DNA of 64,000 bases from Clostridia bacterium. Lineage in GTDB: Bacteria > Bacillota_A > Clostridia > TANB77 > CAG-508. Positions within the stretch are counted from its first letter, which is position 1, and every line of letters starts with the position of its first letter. A model generated the notes under the pieces. The model did not search any database. It was not told the DNA's origin and saw only the letters and a list, made by a program, of their open reading frames with translations. The position numbers and the translations under genes are program-made. The stretch is taken from assembly GCA_017475185.1 (NCBI GenBank), contig JAFVGB010000015.1, positions 80,150 through 144,149 on the forward strand, written 5' to 3'. Below are positions 36,763-44,330 of this stretch, one piece after another.

Positions 36763-37683
36763 ATGCTGTATGAAGACGAATATGTGACATTTGATGAAGG
36801 GGCTCATGTTCTTCGGATAAAAGATTGTGCTGAAAAAGATGTTCGTTTTATGATTTCAGGTTTTTTATGTAAGTATAAAGAACTGGAAAAACCATATACT
36901 GTAATAATACCAGATAGTGTTATGTATGTTGCACCGGATTTTTTGCTCATAGATACCATATGTGCCCAAAAAATTCCTATAAATAATATAAATTGGCCTA
37001 TGGAAGCAAGGGTATTGGAAGAGGATACTTTTAGAAAATGTAATAAATTGGAATGGATTAATTTGCCTGAAGGTTTAAAGAAAATTGGTCGTCAGGCATT
37101 TAGCGGTTGTGGAAGCTTAACAGATGTTGTAATACCAACTACCGTATATGAAGTTGGCGAATGTATATTTTATGATTGTTTTGAACTGAAAAAAATATAT
37201 GTTCCGAGAATTTTGATGAGCAAGTACACAGAAGACTATTTCAAGAGTAATACATCAGCAGAAGTTATTTGCTACGATTCTAATGAGGATTTGCATAAAG
37301 AATATAAGTCAAGATTCAAAAAAATGAAAGAAAGACTTGAAACTACTAGGATTCAATGTTTTAGAACACAACGCGAGTTGAACAGAAGAAGCAACAATAT
37401 ACGAAGAAAAAACATGGTAGGAGATGGTCTAAGGGACATACGTGAAAAAGCTAGGGAAAATATGATTAATATTGATGTAACAGTACGATTGAATAATTTC
37501 TTAAAAAGTATTCCTAGAATTCCAGAAGGTATGTCACAAAACAGCAATTCAAATCATATCGATTCTAATCCAATAACAGAAAAAAAGACAGCTTATAAAA
37601 TAACAGTTTTACCATCTAAAGAAGTAAAAAGCTTTAATGGTGTGATTCGTAAGAATCTTATTGCAGAGAAGAAGAAAAAGTAA
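36763..37683 (+). CDS. BspA-type LRR protein 7 with basic insert
   Basis: The 306-residue protein has an N-terminal module (MLYEDEYVTFDEGAHVLRIKD) and LRRs, and then a long Arg/Lys-rich helical insert (about residues 185-260) absent from the other copies. The tail KSFNGVIRKNLIAEKKKK is retained. The insert may be a coiled coil or nucleic-acid contact; this is not shown. Confidence 0.78.
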   Translation: MLYEDEYVTFDEGAHVLRIKDCAEKDVRFMISGFLCKYKELEKPYTVIIPDSVMYVAPDFLLIDTICAQKIPINNINWPMEARVLEEDTFRKCNKLEWINLPEGLKKIGRQAFSGCGSLTDVVIPTTVYEVGECIFYDCFELKKIYVPRILMSKYTEDYFKSNTSAEVICYDSNEDLHKEYKSRFKKMKERLETTRIQCFRTQRELNRRSNNIRRKNMVGDGLRDIREKARENMINIDVTVRLNNFLKSIPRIPEGMSQNSNSNHIDSNPITEKKTAYKITVLPSKEVKSFNGVIRKNLIAEKKKK

Positions 37684-37703
37684 TCTTAAGGAGGTAATTA
37701 AAT

Positions 37704-39026
37704 ATGAGCGGAACAGTTACTCGGATTTCCAATGATAAAGTACAGCTTGAAGGCTTTCGCAATGTGGGTGATGCTTTAAAGTGTTTGTATGAAATGGATT
37801 TACCAGAATACTATGACGTGGTTTTGAAGGACAATGGTGATCTTCCGGATGTGTTGTTCTATGTAAGTCCAAAATGCAGAATAAAAGTATTAGACATGTT
37901 TGATAGTGGAGTTACCAAAATAGAGTGGATTCACTATTTCAAAAATGGTGATAGCTTAAGAAAAGTTATTTTGCCATCAGGTTTAAAGGAACTGCCTCCA
38001 GAGTCATTTGGTGGAGCATTTGATTCGTGTAAGAACTTAGAGGAAGTTGTTCTACCAGAAGGGTTAATAGTGATTGAAGATCGTGCTTTTCAGAACTGTA
38101 CTTCATTACGCAGTATAACAATTCCAAAATCAGTTCGCTATATAGGACGTGATGTATTTTTTGGGTGCGAGAATTTGCGTGAGGTACGTATTTCAAAGGA
38201 ACTGTACAAAATTCTGAACGAAGAGAATAGAATATACAGGGGCAATCTCGCTGCTATTACAATCTATGATGATGATACTGGTGAATTCAGTGACGTAAAC
38301 AATGAGGATCGTTTTAAAAGATTTGACAACAGGCATTTGTATGAAAGTCAGTATGCTGTGTTTGACAAAAACACAAGAATTCTTCGTATACGTGATGGCA
38401 TGGAATCATTGGAATGCAATTTGATTTTTGATGTGTTCATAGAAGATGAGGAATGCAAAGTTGATTGGTATGATGATTTAGAAGTCATTGTTCCAAACAG
38501 CATGAAAAGAATAGGAAGAAATTCCTTTAACAGTTGGAATATAAGCAAAATAACAATTCCTGATACTGTGGAAGAAATAGAAGAACAAGGCTTTTCATGT
38601 TGTGATTTAGATCACTTAATATGGCCAATGAATACTAAGGTAATAAAAACGTATACTTTTAGCTCATGTGGCCGACTGAAATGGCTTAATTTGCCTGAAG
38701 GTTTACTGGAAATAGGTGATTATGCGTTTTCAGGTTGTAAAAATCTTACCTCTATTGTAATACCATCAACAGTTAAGAAAATTGGTAAAGAAGTTTTTTC
38801 AGGTTGTTTTAATTTAAGAAAAATATTTGTTCCTAAATCATTACAGTCTGAATTTACAGACAAAGATGCTCTTGTTACGTTTTGGTGTTATTATGTAGAA
38901 GGAAGGGTTACTCCAGCAGAAATCATTTATTATGACGATATTAATTCGATTGTTAATTCAGTAGATGCTTTAGAAGACACTTATCATGTTCTTGAGAGCA
39001 TTCCGAGAGAAAATACGACAATTTAG
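37704..39026 (+). CDS. Double LRR protein 8 lacking the tail
   Basis: The 440-residue protein has two LRR units (1-200 and about 210-440; the second begins at YESQYAVFDKNTRILRIRDG). Unlike its neighbours it ends VLESIPRENTTI and has no KSFxGxIRxNLI signature. TTAAGGAGG precedes the ATG. It looks like a fusion whose end was lost or replaced. Confidence 0.75.
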   Translation: MSGTVTRISNDKVQLEGFRNVGDALKCLYEMDLPEYYDVVLKDNGDLPDVLFYVSPKCRIKVLDMFDSGVTKIEWIHYFKNGDSLRKVILPSGLKELPPESFGGAFDSCKNLEEVVLPEGLIVIEDRAFQNCTSLRSITIPKSVRYIGRDVFFGCENLREVRISKELYKILNEENRIYRGNLAAITIYDDDTGEFSDVNNEDRFKRFDNRHLYESQYAVFDKNTRILRIRDGMESLECNLIFDVFIEDEECKVDWYDDLEVIVPNSMKRIGRNSFNSWNISKITIPDTVEEIEEQGFSCCDLDHLIWPMNTKVIKTYTFSSCGRLKWLNLPEGLLEIGDYAFSGCKNLTSIVIPSTVKKIGKEVFSGCFNLRKIFVPKSLQSEFTDKDALVTFWCYYVEGRVTPAEIIYYDDINSIVNSVDALEDTYHVLESIPRENTTI

Positions 39027-39038
39027 GAGTGAAATAAC

Positions 39039-39752
39039 ATGAGGTGGAGTGATGATTTAGTCTCGATTAATACTGATGAATTCCCAACTACAATAACTAT
39101 TAATAATTGGGTTGAGGTTTTAAATTCTAGTATAAGAGAAAGCTTTCAAAAACCTTGGTTAGGCACTTCTGTTAGGTTCATAATTCCTAAAAGTGTAATT
39201 AAAATTAAATCTTATGCATTTTCAATTTTTTCAAATACGATAGAAGAACTTATAATTCCAAATAATGTGAAAGTAATAGAAAAAAATGCTTTTGACTCAT
39301 GTACTGGGTTGAATAAAATTGTTTTACCGAAAAGTATTTCAATAATCTGTGAAGAAACGTTTAATGGTTGCACTTCTTTAAAGGAAGTAGTTTTATCAGA
39401 CGGATTGGAAAAAATTGAAAGATTGGCTTTCAAAGATTGCATTTCTCTTGAAAAAATTTTTATACCTGAAAGTGTTAAAAGATTAAATGCTGCAATGTTT
39501 TTAGGTTGTACAGGCTTGAAAGAAATTAGCATTTCAAAGCATCTTGCTGAAAAATTTGATGTTGATTTTATAAGATATGATACAAATGCGGAGGTTGTTG
39601 TAAGAAACCAGGACAATAGTTACAATTCTAATTTAGCTACCTCTGGTTCTAGTTCAGCTATCAATTCTAATCCGTATAATAAAACCAGCAATTCGTCATT
39701 TAAAAGCTATTGCGGAGTTGTTCGCGATAATCTGATTAAAAAGAAAAAGTAA
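39039..39752 (+). CDS. BspA-type LRR protein 9 with variant signature
   Basis: The 237-residue protein has about five LRRs and a Ser/Asn-rich linker, then the tail KSYCGVVRDNLIKKKK. Its codons are more A/T-ending than those of LRR6-8. It closes the array and is followed by a terminator shared with ppaC. Confidence 0.78.
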   Translation: MRWSDDLVSINTDEFPTTITINNWVEVLNSSIRESFQKPWLGTSVRFIIPKSVIKIKSYAFSIFSNTIEELIIPNNVKVIEKNAFDSCTGLNKIVLPKSISIICEETFNGCTSLKEVVLSDGLEKIERLAFKDCISLEKIFIPESVKRLNAAMFLGCTGLKEISISKHLAEKFDVDFIRYDTNAEVVVRNQDNSYNSNLATSGSSSAINSNPYNKTSNSSFKSYCGVVRDNLIKKKK

Positions 39753-39754
39753 AA

Positions 39755-39793
39755 AAATCCCTAGTGAAATAATTTTCACTAGGGATTCTTTTT
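39755..39793. terminator. Bidirectional terminator of LRR array and ppaC
   Basis: AATCCCTAGTGAAA pairs with TTTTCACTAGGGATT, flanked by A-rich and T-rich tracts, between convergent genes. Confidence 0.85.
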
Positions 39794-39797
39794 TATT

Positions 39798-40730
39798 TTA
39801 AGCTAAATTGTCTAAAATTCCTGGTAACATTTGTTTCTTTCTAGAAACAACATTTTCCAATAAAGCTGTGTTATTATCAAGAGTAACACCATAAGCTTTT
39901 TCTACAACAGCTGAATCATTTCCTAAAGAAATAATTTTTGAATTTGAATTAATAATATCTGTTGCAGCAAACATATATAAGTCTAAGTTATCTTTTTTAA
40001 TTTCATCATTAATAGCAGCTTCAAAGTATACTTTATCTTTGAAAATACTGTCTAAGTCAGCAGTATTTACTTGAGCTATTTTAAATCTTTTACCATCTTT
40101 TTCAAATAATTTACTGTCTATGTTAATAATTTCAGCAGGTGTAAATTCACTTAAATCTGTACCAGCTTTTAATAAATCTGTACCATAAACTTCAACATCA
40201 ACACCAGCTATATTAGCTAATTTTTCAGCTATTGCTTTATCTTCAGCTGTGCATGTTGGTGATTTGAATAATAATGTATCAGAAATGATGGCACTAAGCA
40301 TCATTGTAGCGATTTCTTTAGAAATTTCTACTTCATTTTCTTTATACATTTTATATAAAACTGTTGATGTACATCCAACTGGTTCTGCTCTGTAATATAA
40401 TGGAGCAGAAGTAGAAAAGTTAATTGCGTGGTGGTCAACAATTTTTTGAACTTTTGCGTTTGCTAAGTTGTTAACACTTTGTGTTGATTCATTGTGGTCA
40501 ACTAATATGATGTTTTGACCATCAGCGATATCTTCTATTAATTCTGGTCTTTCAATTCCTAAATAATTAAATACATATTCTGTTTCTTTGTTGATGTTTC
40601 CTAAACGAACAGCTTTTGCGTTATTTCCTAATTTGTTTTCTAAGTTTGCCATTACCATTGCTGACATAATAGCGTCTGTATCTGGATTTTTGTGTCCAAA
40701 TACTAATGTTTCATTAAATAAATTTCCCAT
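39798..40730 (-). CDS. ppaC: Manganese-dependent inorganic pyrophosphatase
   Basis: The 310-residue DHH-family enzyme hydrolyses pyrophosphate. FGHKNPDTDAIMSAM near the start, LVDHNE, the KIVDHHAINF (DHH) motif and the C-terminal SRKKQMLP motif are all diagnostic of family II pyrophosphatases. AAAGGAGAG precedes the ATG and a TTGACT-17-TATAAT promoter lies upstream. Confidence 0.95.
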   Translation of the reverse strand: MGNLFNETLVFGHKNPDTDAIMSAMVMANLENKLGNNAKAVRLGNINKETEYVFNYLGIERPELIEDIADGQNIILVDHNESTQSVNNLANAKVQKIVDHHAINFSTSAPLYYRAEPVGCTSTVLYKMYKENEVEISKEIATMMLSAIISDTLLFKSPTCTAEDKAIAEKLANIAGVDVEVYGTDLLKAGTDLSEFTPAEIINIDSKLFEKDGKRFKIAQVNTADLDSIFKDKVYFEAAINDEIKKDNLDLYMFAATDIINSNSKIISLGNDSAVVEKAYGVTLDNNTALLENVVSRKKQMLPGILDNLA

Positions 40731-40834
40731 TTTATTATCTCTCCTTTTTTCTTTTATAAATGAGTAGGTTCAAGTAGCTAGCTTCATTTATTTATTAATT
40801 TTTATTATTTTTTCTTTTAATATATCACTTTTTT

Positions 40835-40863
40835 ATTATAGCATATTTTTGAAAATTAGTCAA
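40835..40863 (-). promoter_or_regulatory. SigA promoter of ppaC
   Basis: On the minus strand TTGACT (40858-40863), 17 bases, TATAAT (40835-40840). The leader of about 100 nt has no evident structure. Confidence 0.7.
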
Positions 40864-40892
40864 TAATTTACATAATACAGTAAGCGTAATAC

Positions 40893-40921
40893 TTGACAAA
40901 TCAATATTAAGAGTATATAAT
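40893..40921 (+). promoter_or_regulatory. Consensus SigA promoter of the alpha-CTD/sigma4 gene
   Basis: TTGACA (40893-40898), 17 bases, TATAAT (40916-40921). Confidence 0.8.
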
Positions 40922-40968
40922 AGTAAACATTCGCTTAAAGCAAATATAATATGAAAGGAAGATTTTTA

Positions 40969-41505
40969 ATGCGAACAAAAACACCTACGGGTTACTTGTG
41001 TAAACACTTTGGAGTTGAAAAAAATCCAATCCGGTTAATCTTTTCAGAGCTTCTTGGCTCAGATGTAATTAACGCACTGGAAGGGAGATTTAAAAATCTT
41101 GGACAGCTGGCAGATGCATCAGACAAAGATATCCTTTCAATCCCGGGTATCGGAGAAAAAACTCTCAAAGATATTAAGGAAGAATTGGATGGTTATTTTA
41201 AAAAACTTTGTCAAAAGGATGAACTTACAAAGATGCCAACTGATGTTTCTCCTGCTAGAAGACTTGCGTACGCTGATCTCATTAATGAGGCAGATTTAGT
41301 ATCTTGTACTATCAAGAAAATTGATAAATGTCTGAACAAACTGCCAAAAGATGAGAGAAAGTATATAAAAATGTCGTTTGGATTAAAGAGTGGACACAGG
41401 AAAACGCTGAAGGAAATCTCAAATGAACTGGAAATTCCAGTTTGTGAATTAGATGAGTATAGAATAAAGGTGTTAAAGCATCTTTGTGACATAGCTCATA
41501 AATAA
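40969..41505 (+). CDS. RNAP alpha-CTD-like plus sigma region 4-like protein
   Basis: The 178-residue protein has a helix-hairpin-helix domain like the RNA polymerase alpha C-terminal domain (LGQLADASDKDILSIPGIGE, about residues 48-67). A C-terminal helix-turn-helix (TLKEISNELEIPVCELDEYR) resembles sigma-70 region 4. The start at 40969 follows AAAGGAAG nine bases away. It has its own consensus promoter and terminator and accessory-type codons. A regulatory role through RNA polymerase or promoters is inferred. Confidence 0.6.
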   Translation: MRTKTPTGYLCKHFGVEKNPIRLIFSELLGSDVINALEGRFKNLGQLADASDKDILSIPGIGEKTLKDIKEELDGYFKKLCQKDELTKMPTDVSPARRLAYADLINEADLVSCTIKKIDKCLNKLPKDERKYIKMSFGLKSGHRKTLKEISNELEIPVCELDEYRIKVLKHLCDIAHK

Positions 41506-41507
41506 TG

Positions 41508-41542
41508 ACAAAAAGGCCTTGCTGACTGCAGGGCCTTTTTGT
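41508..41542 (+). terminator. Terminator of the alpha-CTD/sigma4 gene
   Basis: ACAAAAAGGCC pairs with GGCCTTTTTGT around a short loop. Confidence 0.8.
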
Positions 41543-41598
41543 GTGTAATCAAATTATAAACCGGCCGTTTATTGCTGGAATAAAATACAAACAAATAG

Positions 41599-41627
41599 TT
41601 GATATTTCAAAAAAAATGCAGTATAAT
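41599..41627 (+). promoter_or_regulatory. SigA promoter of cysS
   Basis: TTGATA (41599-41604), 17 bases, TATAAT (41622-41627). No T-box leader is visible in the short 5' region. Confidence 0.7.
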
Positions 41628-41681
41628 ATTGCATAAGTATCAACTACTTAAATAACAATATATTAAAAAGGAGGAGTCTTA

Positions 41682-43133
41682 ATGAAAATTTACAATTCAT
41701 TAACAAGAAAAAAAGAAGAATTTATACCAATTGAAAAGGATAACGTGAAGATGTATGCTTGTGGAATTACTGTATATGATGATTCACATATTGGCCATGC
41801 AAGAGCGTCAATTACGTATGATATGATATGTTGTTATTTAAGATTTTTAGGATACAAAGTTAAATATGTAAGAAATTATACAGATGTTGACGATAAAATC
41901 ATAGCAAGAGCAAATGCTTTAAACATGAATGCTTTAGATTATTCTGAAGACAGAATTAGAGCAGCAGAAGAAGTATTTGAAAAACTTGGAGCAGATTTTC
42001 CAGATATAAAATGTAAAGCATCTGAAAATATAGATAATATAATAGATTTTGTAAGTAAATTAATTGAAAAAGGTTATGCATATCCAACTGAAAAAGGTGA
42101 TGTATATTACAGTGTTAAGAAATTCAAAGATTATGGAAAATTATCAAACATAAATACAGATGATTTATTAAATGGAGTTAGAAAAGATGTTGAAGAAGGA
42201 AAACAAGATCCATTAGATTTCGCTGTATGGAAAGCCGCAAAACCAGGAGAAATTTCATGGAAATCTCCATGGGGAGAAGGAAGACCAGGATGGCATATTG
42301 AGTGCTCATGCATGGTATTACATAACTTAGGTGAAACAATAGATATACATGGCGGAGGAAAAGATTTAATATTCCCACATCACGAAAATGAAATTGCACA
42401 AAGTGAAGCATTAACAGGCAAACCACTTGCAAATTTCTGGATTCATAATGGATTAATCAAAATCAATGGACAAAAAATGAGTAAATCTCTTGGAAATTCT
42501 TTAACAATAAAAGAAGCACTAGCGTTATATAATCCAGAAGTTGTAAGATATGCAATAGTTTCAAAAAGCTATTCATCAGACATAGATTTAGGTGAAAGCG
42601 AATTTGCTTTAGCAGAAAAACATTTATATTATTTCTATAATACAATGAATGCTATTGATAAGTTCTTAGCTCAAAACACTGAAATGAAAGAAGTAGCAAA
42701 TGAAGTTGCAGATGGAATTGAAGCTAAATTTAGAGAAGCAATGGATGATGATTTCAATACACCAGTTGCTGTTGCTGAATTATTTGCAGATTTTAAATAT
42801 GTTAATAATTTGTTAAAAGATAATAAAGTTCCAGCAGATGAAAAAGCGTATATTTTGAATAAAATTAAGAGTGAAATTGTAAGATTATATAACATCATGG
42901 GATTGTTTAAAGAAGATGTTCAAGGGTTAATTGATGATTTGAAGAACAAGTATATTAATAAACTTGGGTTAGATGTTGCTGAAATTGAGAGAAAGATTGA
43001 AGAAAGAGCAACTGCTAAATTAGAAAAGAATTATGAGTTAGCTGATAAAATTAGAAGTGAGTTAGATGAAAATGGAATTCTTTTGAATGATTCTAAAGAG
43101 GGAACTACTTGGGATATTAAAGAATTGATTTAA
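41682..43133 (+). CDS. cysS: Cysteinyl-tRNA synthetase
   Basis: The 483-residue class I synthetase attaches cysteine to its tRNA. The zinc-site Cys in YACGITVYD, the HIGH motif in DSHIGHARAS, CSCMVLHNLG with WHIE, and the KMSKS motif in GQKMSKSLGNS are all intact. AAAGGAGGAG precedes the ATG. It is monocistronic or linked only to the following membrane gene. Confidence 0.97.
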   Translation: MKIYNSLTRKKEEFIPIEKDNVKMYACGITVYDDSHIGHARASITYDMICCYLRFLGYKVKYVRNYTDVDDKIIARANALNMNALDYSEDRIRAAEEVFEKLGADFPDIKCKASENIDNIIDFVSKLIEKGYAYPTEKGDVYYSVKKFKDYGKLSNINTDDLLNGVRKDVEEGKQDPLDFAVWKAAKPGEISWKSPWGEGRPGWHIECSCMVLHNLGETIDIHGGGKDLIFPHHENEIAQSEALTGKPLANFWIHNGLIKINGQKMSKSLGNSLTIKEALALYNPEVVRYAIVSKSYSSDIDLGESEFALAEKHLYYFYNTMNAIDKFLAQNTEMKEVANEVADGIEAKFREAMDDDFNTPVAVAELFADFKYVNNLLKDNKVPADEKAYILNKIKSEIVRLYNIMGLFKEDVQGLIDDLKNKYINKLGLDVAEIERKIEERATAKLEKNYELADKIRSELDENGILLNDSKEGTTWDIKELI

Positions 43134-43171
43134 GAGAGAATCAAAATATTGTAATGGAGATGGTTCTTAAT

Positions 43172-43702
43172 ATGAAGAAAAAAATTGAAGTGACAAATCC
43201 AAAGGGATTTAATACAGTGTTTTATGTGTTATTTGCTCTAATAATCATTCTTATGGTAGTAAATTCAATAGCAAATGGATTTGAAATAGCAATGATTTTA
43301 TGGTTCACACCATTGGTAATAGTACCAACAATTATAGCTTTTATTTGGTGGAATATGTTTAAAGTAACAGTTGATGGAAATACAATTACAGTTAGAAGAG
43401 GTATAGGTATAAAATATACTTTTGATGTTTCTGAAATTCAACAAGTAACATGGAAAATTGTTCGTAATAAATTTACAATGGGACAAAAGCCAGATACTAT
43501 AAGCCCAACAGGTAAGGCAATTTATAATGATATGTCACCTTTTTATGCAGATGGCCAAGGAATTCGTAATGTCGTTATTAGAGCAAAAAATAAACGTTTT
43601 GCCGTATCAAATGTGCAGGATGGTTTCGAAAAAATGTCAAAGTATTTGAAGGAAAATGTTGATAGTAGTAAAATTAAGGTGAAAGAGATTAATATGAGGT
43701 AA
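43172..43702 (+). CDS. Membrane protein with PH-like domain
   Basis: The 176-residue protein has two transmembrane segments (about 15-35 and 44-65) followed by a soluble domain with a bacterial PH-like pattern (FKVTVDGNTITVRRGIGIKY). The start at 43172 follows GGAGATGG eight bases away; upstream in-frame ATGs lack a site. It follows cysS by 38 bases. Function unknown. Confidence 0.6.
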   Translation: MKKKIEVTNPKGFNTVFYVLFALIIILMVVNSIANGFEIAMILWFTPLVIVPTIIAFIWWNMFKVTVDGNTITVRRGIGIKYTFDVSEIQQVTWKIVRNKFTMGQKPDTISPTGKAIYNDMSPFYADGQGIRNVVIRAKNKRFAVSNVQDGFEKMSKYLKENVDSSKIKVKEINMR

Positions 43703-43743
43703 AAAAATAAACTAATCGAAACAATAGAATTTTTAATAAGAAT

Positions 43744-43783
43744 AACCGCACACTCTGTATTTTGAGAGTGTGCGGTATTCTTT
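43744..43783. terminator. Terminator between convergent genes
   Basis: ACCGCACACTC pairs with GAGTGTGCGGT, followed by T-rich sequence, between the PH-like gene and the 105-aa minus gene. Confidence 0.8.
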
Positions 43784-44099
43784 AACAGGGATACAAATGT
43801 AGGAACTTTCTCCATTTCAACCAACGTTTAAGTTGGTCACCATACCACCAGTAATGGTAAAGTGTGTTGGGAATCCGGTTCCAAAATCTCCCGTTAAGTA
43901 CATAGACTTCATCAGCCTCAGTCATAGCCTTTTTAACAGCCTTATTAAAACTAAAACCTTTAGCCATATACTCCTGGGTTTTAATAGCCCAATATTCCGC
44001 ATATGAAAATGCGATTTCTGAGAATGGATCCTGTGACAAGTCATTCTTGAGTTTACACCAGTCTTGCATTGTCTTTTCATTTTTTGCTTTAAAATCCAT
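43782..44099 (-). CDS. Hypothetical protein, 105 aa
   Basis: The product begins MDFKAKNEKTMQDWCKLKND and is rich in aromatic and charged residues with a Trp/Tyr-rich end, and no hydrophobic segment. AAGGAGG precedes the ATG. A promoter with extended -10 (TGCTATAAT, -35 TTGCAT, 17-base spacer) lies upstream on the minus strand. No family was recognised. Confidence 0.6.
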   Translation of the reverse strand: MDFKAKNEKTMQDWCKLKNDLSQDPFSEIAFSYAEYWAIKTQEYMAKGFSFNKAVKKAMTEADEVYVLNGRFWNRIPNTLYHYWWYGDQLKRWLKWRKFLHLYPC

Positions 44100-44145
44100 T
44101 TTTTACCTCCTTGGGGTAATTGGTTAAGTGTGTATGTATATATAG

Positions 44146-44174
44146 ATTATAGCATAAATTTACATAAAATGCAA
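44146..44174 (-). promoter_or_regulatory. Promoter of the 105-aa gene
   Basis: On the minus strand TTGCAT (44169-44174), 17 bases, TATAAT (44146-44151) with an upstream TG (extended -10). Confidence 0.65.
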
Positions 44175-44222
44175 AAATGGAATTAGCATGTATTAATAGT
44201 TATAAAAAAAATCAAAAATCCA

Positions 44223-44251
44223 TTGACATAATATACTTAAACAATTATAAT
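44223..44251 (+). promoter_or_regulatory. Consensus SigA promoter of helD leader
   Basis: TTGACA (44223-44228), 17 bases, TATAAT (44246-44251): exact consensus, as seen before rRNA genes. Confidence 0.8.
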
Positions 44252-44261
44252 ATCATCTTGT

Positions 44262-44304
44262 AGAGAGATACCTGTTCCCATTCCGAACACAGAAGCCAAA
44301 CTCT
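44262..44304 (+). ncRNA. 5S rRNA-like fragment in the helD leader
   Basis: The stretch ACCTGTTCCCATTCCGAACA and the following CAGAAGCC match the conserved helix III/loop B-C part of bacterial 5S rRNA. AGAG (44262) and CTCT (44301-44304) can close it. The rest of 5S is absent. It is transcribed directly into the helD ribosome binding site, and CTCTA can instead pair with TAGAG at the AGAGGAGG site (44316-44323). Confidence 0.7.
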
Positions 44305-44330
44305 AAAATTTAACTAGAGGAGGATTTAGC

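Noticed and set aside
26072..39752. CGG reassigned to another amino acid throughout the genome
   Set aside because: In the LRR paralogues CGG aligns with CGA, AGG and CGT at the same positions, so it is Arg there; the core-gene sites are frame breaks, not substitutions.
41628..41681. T-box riboswitch before cysS
   Set aside because: The leader is too short and lacks the T-box sequence and terminator pair.
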